Below are positions 42,979 through 47,768 of a DNA stretch of 47,768 nucleotides, in pieces; the first letter of the stretch is position 1; the number at the start of each line of letters is the position of its first letter. The notes beneath the pieces are model-generated. The model was not told where the DNA came from, did no database searches, and saw only the letters and a program-made list of their open reading frames with translations. The stretch covers positions 6,100,022-6,147,789 of the forward strand of contig CP070697.1 in NCBI GenBank assembly GCA_020353555.1, in the 5' to 3' direction. This DNA is from Desulfobacterales bacterium. Its GTDB lineage: Bacteria; Desulfobacterota; Desulfobacteria; Desulfobacterales; G020353555. The translations under genes and the position numbers were made by a program.

Positions 42979-45726
42979 ATGAGAAATGCGCACGCAGTGT
43001 TAATAAAATTGGGAGCATGGGGTCCAATCAGATTTATCAGCAGCAGTATTCGCAAGAAGTTACTCACAACGATCCTTTTTATTGGTGTCGTCCCCGTGAT
43101 GGTGTTTGGTGTGATCGGCTATCAGATTACCTCTGATGGGCTCATGCGACACGCAACGGAAAATTTGGAAGGCATACGTAAAATCAAGAGCACCACCATT
43201 CAAAACTACTTCCTGGAGCGCCAAAGCGACCTGACGCTTTTGGCGGAGACCATTCGCAGTTTTTTTCAGGAGGCTTCCGAGAAGATCCATGTCATTCATC
43301 TGAATAAAAAGCACCAGATCGAACAGCATTTGCGCCGTCAGTTTGAAAGCGGGGCGGACCTGGCGCAATACGACAAAACGGTCGACCGTATTGTTCAGAA
43401 TCGAAGCGGCTTGGGAAGGACGGGTGAGAGCTATCTCGTGAGCCAAGACGGGAAAGAAACGACGCTTAAGAGCAATCAGGTCATTGACAAGGGCAAATTC
43501 GGTGACAAGCGCTCCGGTGAATGGTCAAGCAAAGCCCTCGCCGGCAAATCGGGTCAGGCGCTGGGACGCGCCGGCGAAGGCATTTATGAAATTATTGAAT
43601 ATAGCGTGCTGGATTTACCCGACAAGCTGAATTGGGCGATCATCACCACCATGGCTGTGGATGAGATAATTTCTCCGAAATCAGAAGACAAGGATTTTAT
43701 TAGCCATTTTAGAAACCAACATGGTTACGCCAATGTTTTTCTGATTGACGCCACCGGGTACGTTTTGCATGCTGCCAAGCATGGGCCGGACCGCTATACG
43801 AATCTACTGCAAGGTCCCTTCAAAAATACCAACCTGGGCCGCCTCGTGGCCAAAGTTGTCAAAACCAAGAGCTTTGGAATGGCCGACTTTGAAAGATATG
43901 CACCGACATCAAATTTGCCTGCCGCATTTCTCGCACAGCCGGTGGTAAACGAAGATCAGGTCAAATTTATTGTAGCAGTTCAGCTGTCTTTGGATCAGAT
44001 CAACACCATCGCCCAGGACCGGGCCGGTTTGGGTCAAACCGGGGAGACGTGTCTGATCGGCAAAGATAAGATGTGGCGGAATGACTCTTACTACCTGGAA
44101 GAGCTTAAGGTCTTTAGCACCATTTTGAATCCTCAAACGAAGGTAGATACCGAAGCCGTGCGTCTCGCGCTCATCGGCCACTCCGCGACAAAAATTATTA
44201 AAAACTATCGAAGCGTTCCGGTGTTGAGTTCCTGGCAGCCCTTGAGGATTGTAAAGCCGAATCCGGTTAATCCGGAAGGTATCCATTGGGCGGCGATTAC
44301 TGAAACTAGTTTGGCTGAAATCCAGAAACCGTTACTTAACATGGCCAAGATCGGCGCGACTGTGCTGTTCAGCGCGGTCCTCGTCGTCTTGGCGGTGGCC
44401 ATGATTCTCTCCGACGGTTTGACCTCCCAGATTCGCCGCATCATGGGTTTGTTCGCTGAGATCGGTATGGGCAATTTCAGCGCGCGTTGCGCAATTGTCA
44501 GCAGGGATGAATTGGGGACCATGGCAACTTCACTGAACGCGATGTTGGACAATACCCTGACCCTTATTCAGAGCCAGCAGGAACGGGACGCGATCCAGGC
44601 ATCGATTATGAAGCTCTTAGAAGAAATCAGAACGCTGACGGAAGGAGATCTGACGGCGCGCGCCGAAGTGACCGAAGAAATCACGGGCGCTATCGCAGAT
44701 TCTTTCAATGCCATGGCCGAGCAACTCGCCAAGATTGTTAAAGAAGTAAAAGCAGCCACGTTGGAGGTGGGTACTACCTCCGATAAGATCAGCACTTCGA
44801 CAAGAAAATTGGTCCTAACCAGCGAAAAGCAGGCCGCACAAATATCAGACGCAATCGCCTCCATTCAAGTGATGGCAACTTCCATCCGAGAGGTCGCTGA
44901 ACATGCGGTCCAGTCCGCCGTGGTCTCCGAGCAGTCCATGATCAATGCCCAGAAAGGGGCTGAGGCTGTGCAGAATACCAACAAAGCGATGGATGCCATT
45001 CGTGACAGGGTGCAGGAGACGGCGCGTGCGATTAAGCGCTTGGGGGAAAGTTCACAGGAGATCGGAAACATTGTTCAGATCATTAACGAAATCGCCGACC
45101 GGACATCCATCTTGGCGCTGAATGCCTCGATTCAGGCCGCAACGGCGGGCGATGCGGGGCGGGGTTTTGCCGTGGTGGCCGAAGAGGTCCAGCGTCTGGC
45201 CGAGCGCTCTGCCAACTCCACGAAGCAGATTGAAACGTTAGTCAAAAACATTCAAGGTGAGATCAATGAGGCCGGAACCAGTATGGAAGAAAGTATTCAA
45301 CAGGTCGTGACGGGATCCCGGCTGGCCGAAGCGGCCCACACCAAACTGGAAGAGATCGGCAAGGTATCCTCGCAGCTGGCCGAATTGGTTCAGGCGATCT
45401 CTACTAAGGCCAAACAACAAGCCGAGGCCTCGGAGGGCATATCTAAGACCATGGAAGCAGTCGGAAAGACCACTTCCCAAACTTCGACCGCCAGCCGCCA
45501 GACGGCCGCGTCTATGCAGGCTATGGCAAAAACTGCTAAGCAGCTCCGGGTGTCGGTGGAGGCTTTTAAACTGGAGGACAGCCAGGAAGACGAACCGCTT
45601 CTCTTGGAAGATGAGGTCGGCGAAAGCGAAAAGGATCGGCGGCCTCTGCATGTCGAAAAGAAGATTTCCAGAGATAGTTTGGCTGGTATTTCGCCGGAGC
45701 CGGCAACGAGTCGAGCGACGATTTGA
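42979..45726 (+). CDS. Methyl-accepting chemotaxis protein (PilJ-like), Cache-type sensor
   Basis: A 915-aa chemoreceptor. TM1 lies at about 30-52, a large periplasmic sensor (about 55-450, with [17 protein letters not shown] and [19 protein letters not shown], Cache-like) is next, and TM2 is at about 455-478. HAMP-type linkers follow (about 480-600). The signalling hairpin near 700-750 reads [33 protein letters not shown] in overlapping parts, the conserved CheA/CheW contact. The A-A-T-A-G-D form rather than E-A-A-R-A-G-E is common in PilJ-type receptors. The C-terminus has no NWETF-like pentapeptide. GGGAGG precedes the start at a slightly long spacing. It ends the cluster and should signal to the encoded CheA. 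Confidence 0.93.
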   Translation: MRNAHAVLIKLGAWGPIRFISSSIRKKLLTTILFIGVVPVMVFGVIGYQITSDGLMRHATENLEGIRKIKSTTIQNYFLERQSDLTLLAETIRSFFQEASEKIHVIHLNKKHQIEQHLRRQFESGADLAQYDKTVDRIVQNRSGLGRTGESYLVSQDGKETTLKSNQVIDKGKFGDKRSGEWSSKALAGKSGQALGRAGEGIYEIIEYSVLDLPDKLNWAIITTMAVDEIISPKSEDKDFISHFRNQHGYANVFLIDATGYVLHAAKHGPDRYTNLLQGPFKNTNLGRLVAKVVKTKSFGMADFERYAPTSNLPAAFLAQPVVNEDQVKFIVAVQLSLDQINTIAQDRAGLGQTGETCLIGKDKMWRNDSYYLEELKVFSTILNPQTKVDTEAVRLALIGHSATKIIKNYRSVPVLSSWQPLRIVKPNPVNPEGIHWAAITETSLAEIQKPLLNMAKIGATVLFSAVLVVLAVAMILSDGLTSQIRRIMGLFAEIGMGNFSARCAIVSRDELGTMATSLNAMLDNTLTLIQSQQERDAIQASIMKLLEEIRTLTEGDLTARAEVTEEITGAIADSFNAMAEQLAKIVKEVKAATLEVGTTSDKISTSTRKLVLTSEKQAAQISDAIASIQVMATSIREVAEHAVQSAVVSEQSMINAQKGAEAVQNTNKAMDAIRDRVQETARAIKRLGESSQEIGNIVQIINEIADRTSILALNASIQAATAGDAGRGFAVVAEEVQRLAERSANSTKQIETLVKNIQGEINEAGTSMEESIQQVVTGSRLAEAAHTKLEEIGKVSSQLAELVQAISTKAKQQAEASEGISKTMEAVGKTTSQTSTASRQTAASMQAMAKTAKQLRVSVEAFKLEDSQEDEPLLLEDEVGESEKDRRPLHVEKKISRDSLAGISPEPATSRATI

Positions 45727-46111
45727 TGAATTGTCCAAAAAGGGTCAGCCTCGTTGTGTTGTGTTCTTAGCAATGAATACGGAAGGGACTGAGGCCACTA
45801 GGCTGGTGGCGAAGCGACGCTTTAAAAATATCATGGTTTTTGGAGACGGCCTTCCGGGCTGGAGCAAGGCCGGGTATCCGGTTAAACGCTTGATGGCCGT
45901 CGCAGATGCCGAGACTACCTCAGTTCGTGCGCAACAACTCTAGGCTCTGCTCGCCGAAGTCAATATCATTGATGTCAGGCCGGAGAACGTTTATGCGACA
46001 GGGTTCATCGCCTATAGCCGCGCGATTTTCCTGGGGCATCTATCGCAGCTCTTTAAGGAAATCCCTTCCCATTCTCCGAGAGTCGGCGGCGATGGCCGCT
46101 TGCGGTCATAA
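45716..46111 (+). pseudogene. Decayed tandem-rhodanese gene
   Basis: One frame runs from near the end of the chemoreceptor gene to a TAA at 46109-46111, broken by TAG at 45941. Before the stop it reads like the end of a rhodanese domain (NTEGTEATRL, KNIMVFGDGLPGWSKAGYPVKRL), and after it like the start of a second (ALLAEVNIIDVRPENVY, LGHLSQLFKEIP). The catalytic Cys expected after CVVF is missing (FLAMNTEG). The 5' part is overrun by the chemoreceptor gene. Decay is more likely than TAG recoding. It is convergent with the SDR gene, overlapping by 6 bp. Confidence 0.68.
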
Positions 46112-46864
46112 AATGGTCCATCCGCCATCGACATGGATGGTCTGTCCCGTTATGTAGTCGGCTAAATCAGAGGCCAAAAAGAGCGCCGTATGGGCTATGT
46201 CTCGGGGGGTGGCGAAGCGTTTGAGCGGAGTTCGTTCCAACAAGAATCGCCGCACATCGTCCTGGGCGAAGTATGACTGGGTCATCTCTGTTAAGGTCCA
46301 GCCTGGCGCGATCGCGTTCACGTGGATATTATGCTCGGCCCATTCGGCCGCCAAGTCCTTGGTCAGCATGACAATGCCCCCCTTGCTGGCGCAATAGGCC
46401 GAGCGCGGCGGCAAAGCGACGTTTCCCATGATCGATGATATGTTGATGATCTTCCCCCCTTGTCTGCGCGCGATCATGTGTCTGGCTACCGCCTGGGAGC
46501 ACAGGAAGGTTCCTTTGAGATTGACGTCGATGATTCGATCCCATTCGGCCTCCGTGATTTCTTCGGCCGGTTTGCGCGTAATGACGCCCGCGTTGTTGAC
46601 CAGAATATCAATCCGGCCGAAGGTCTGAAGGGTTTCCGCCGTCAAACGATTGACATCCTCGGCGACGGCCACATCGGCCTTAATCGCCCGAGTTCTGCTA
46701 CCCCCGGACTCGATGAGGTCAGACACTTGTGTAGCCGCTTCCAGATCGATATCATTGATTACGACCGCGGCGTGCGCCTCGGCGAAATTCGCCGCGATGG
46801 CCTTGCCGATGCCTCTTCCCGCCGCAGTTACGATGCAAACCTTTCCAGTCAGATCGATTTCCAT
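46106..46864 (-). CDS. Short-chain dehydrogenase/reductase
   Basis: A 252-aa classical SDR. It has AAGRGIGKAIA (TGxxxGxG type, NAD(P) site), NDIDLEAA at the second strand (Asp, favouring NAD), LVNNAGV, and the catalytic Ser in NISSIMG, Tyr and Lys in SAYCASKGG. It ends with the usual FLASDLADYITGQTIHVDGGW. The ATG at 46864 is preceded by GGGAGGAGG; the frame stays open to 47071, but that extension runs into a dispersed repeat and is not SDR-like. Substrate unknown: it may be a sugar-acid, hydroxy-acid or 3-oxoacyl reductase. It would suit the acid-metabolism genes upstream but is not in their operon. Confidence 0.93.
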   Translation of the reverse strand: MEIDLTGKVCIVTAAGRGIGKAIAANFAEAHAAVVINDIDLEAATQVSDLIESGGSRTRAIKADVAVAEDVNRLTAETLQTFGRIDILVNNAGVITRKPAEEITEAEWDRIIDVNLKGTFLCSQAVARHMIARRQGGKIINISSIMGNVALPPRSAYCASKGGIVMLTKDLAAEWAEHNIHVNAIAPGWTLTEMTQSYFAQDDVRRFLLERTPLKRFATPRDIAHTALFLASDLADYITGQTIHVDGGWTIL

Positions 46865-47369
46865 GATTCCTCCTCCCCCAGGAACAAGGTGAGCAATGCT
46901 GAATTTGTTTGACAGGATAAAAAATCGGATCGCGTCAAATCGCTGCGTTTGCTTGGTGTGGGCCTTCGCAACCAAACGGCAATGTATAAGCAGGTTTCCG
47001 GGGGAATTGTCAAGTGCAATGAAGAGGATATCGTCTTTTCGCAAAGGCCTGCTTGCCCCCAAAAACTCCAAAGGCGTTGGCCCTGAAACGCGTCTGCCTC
47101 GTGTTGGCTGCCTTTGAGGTCGATTTGCGGCTTGAAACTAGCGGGCGGGACAAAAACGGTGAAAAGTACCTACAAGTCCGCAGATTCTTGGGTTTTTCGG
47201 GAAAAATCCGATATTAAGGTAGTGAACCCCCAATGGACCAACACGTCCGGTTCCGATTTTATCGCCAACAATTGGTTAATTGAAGCAAGGAAGCGGCGCC
47301 CATCGCCGAGCCGGAAAACAACAAGGCTCACCAGCGGACCTTGCCCCGAGTGAAAAAAGGTAAACGACA
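46865..47369. other. Divergent intergenic region between SDR and GGDEF genes
   Basis: About 500 bp. It holds the second dispersed repeat (47027-47088), with no convincing gene. A hairpin TCGG-GAAAAAT-CCGA lies at about 47197-47211. Promoters for both sides are expected but no clear boxes were assigned. Confidence 0.4.
47027..47088 (+). repeat. Second dispersed repeat, copy 2
   Basis: Matches 11151-11213 in order and orientation: ATCGTCTTT, GCAAAGG, CCC-CAA, TCCAAAGGCGTTGG and CCTG-AAA. It also lies between divergent genes. Confidence 0.6.
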
Positions 47370-47768
47370 ATGCAAACACAGTTAATGACGGAATACGAAA
47401 CAAAAACGGGTGTCCCTTTTACAGATAGTCTCACCGGGCTGTTAAATCACGGTTTCCTGCAGGTCTACCTGGATCGCGAAATTGACCGGTCGGAAAGATA
47501 CGGAGACCCCTTCACGCTGGCCCTAATCGATATCGACTCTTTCACCCAGTACAACAAACGGTTCGGCTCGGTGGAAGGCGAACGTGTGATTAAGGAAGTC
47601 GCGGGGATAATTATGAAGAATCTCCGCAAAGTCGATCTGGCCGCCAGGTACTCCGGTGATGTGCTTGCGGTCATTCTAACTAATTCGTGCCTGAACGAAA
47701 AGTCTGCGATTTTTAGCGTCAACAATGTGGCCAATGAATATTCACTAAATGACTACCATTCAAAATGA
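47370..47768 (+). CDS. Short degenerate GGDEF protein with intact inhibitory site
   Basis: A 132-aa protein with AAAGG upstream; the stop codon TGA is the last three bases of the window. The N-terminal part is a normal GGDEF start: DSLTGLLNHGFLQVYLDREI, LALIDIDSFTQYNKRFG. The active site that should read GGDEF reads SGDVL (RYSGDVLAVIL), so cyclase activity should be lost. RKVD, five residues before it, keeps the RxxD c-di-GMP inhibitory site. The remaining part after the site is only about 30 residues and unlike the family, so the domain is truncated. It may be a c-di-GMP-binding protein or a gene in decay. Confidence 0.72.
   Translation: MQTQLMTEYETKTGVPFTDSLTGLLNHGFLQVYLDREIDRSERYGDPFTLALIDIDSFTQYNKRFGSVEGERVIKEVAGIIMKNLRKVDLAARYSGDVLAVILTNSCLNEKSAIFSVNNVANEYSLNDYHSK

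Noticed and set aside
45941-45943. TAG as a pyrrolysine codon
   Set aside because: The gene has also lost the catalytic Cys and its 5' end, so decay is the simpler reading; no Pyl machinery is seen in the window.
1-47768. CRISPR array, tRNA or rRNA genes
   Set aside because: No regular repeat-spacer array and no tRNA T-loop/anticodon pattern or rRNA-like sequence was seen on either strand.

Overview
The window reads as a chromosomal piece of an anaerobic, GC-rich deltaproteobacterium (Desulfobacterota). This rests on the gene mix: a tungsten/molybdenum aldehyde:ferredoxin oxidoreductase, a fused SpmA-SpmB protein, a tripartite tricarboxylate transporter, a sigma-54 regulator with a matching -24/-12 promoter, a Pil-Chp-like chemosensory cluster, a short ERR/DRR-rich protein, and a rhodanese gene whose in-frame TGA looks like a selenocysteine codon. 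No tRNA, rRNA, CRISPR array or intact transposase was seen.

Layout. 1-4155: end of an OmpA-family lipoprotein-type gene, an IHF-alpha/HU gene, a small winged-helix protein, an exported Nif3-like protein and a small DRR-rich protein. 4422-10994 (all minus): SpmAB-like membrane protein, a PleD-type REC-REC-GGDEF protein, a single receiver, a PAS histidine kinase and a membrane-anchored protein of unknown function. 11338-15796: a YhhQ-type transporter and a SWIM-SNF2 helicase whose gene lies between inverted copies of a palindromic repeat. 15990-18997: tctCBA. 19158-23470: two tandem alanine dehydrogenase paralogues and an ACT-PAS-AAA-Fis activator, with a sigma-54 promoter between regulator and ald pair. 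23968-26593: a lone KAS III, a 290-bp palindromic element, an RRM protein and the rhodanese gene. 26835-34162: a metabolic block (AOR, COG2509-like flavoprotein, class V aminotransferase, tartrate/D-malate dehydrogenase-like enzyme, mandelate-racemase/enolase-superfamily enzyme). 34318-45726: a plus-strand signalling cluster (PilZ, DUF4388-TPR-REC, CheW, hybrid CheA with two Hpt domains, two further CheW-like proteins, a 51-aa protein, a receiver and a double-Cache-like chemoreceptor) without CheR or CheB. 45716-47768: a decayed tandem rhodanese, an SDR enzyme, and a short GGDEF protein with a lost active site but a kept I-site.

How the genes may work together (inference). TctCBA would import a carboxylate. 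The ald pair would interconvert alanine and pyruvate under control of the neighbouring activator, and the 26.8-34.2 kb enzymes would handle aldehydes, hydroxy acids and amino donors. The 5.8-10 kb signalling genes, PilZ protein and terminal GGDEF protein point to c-di-GMP control of surface behaviour, next to a chemosensory array of the twitching-motility kind.

The most unusual items are the likely selenocysteine rhodanese with a C-x-U motif, a three-copy repeat with a three-way palindrome (one copy split by a 192-bp MITE with a possible 5-bp target duplication), the separate 290-bp palindromic element, and the I-site-only GGDEF protein.
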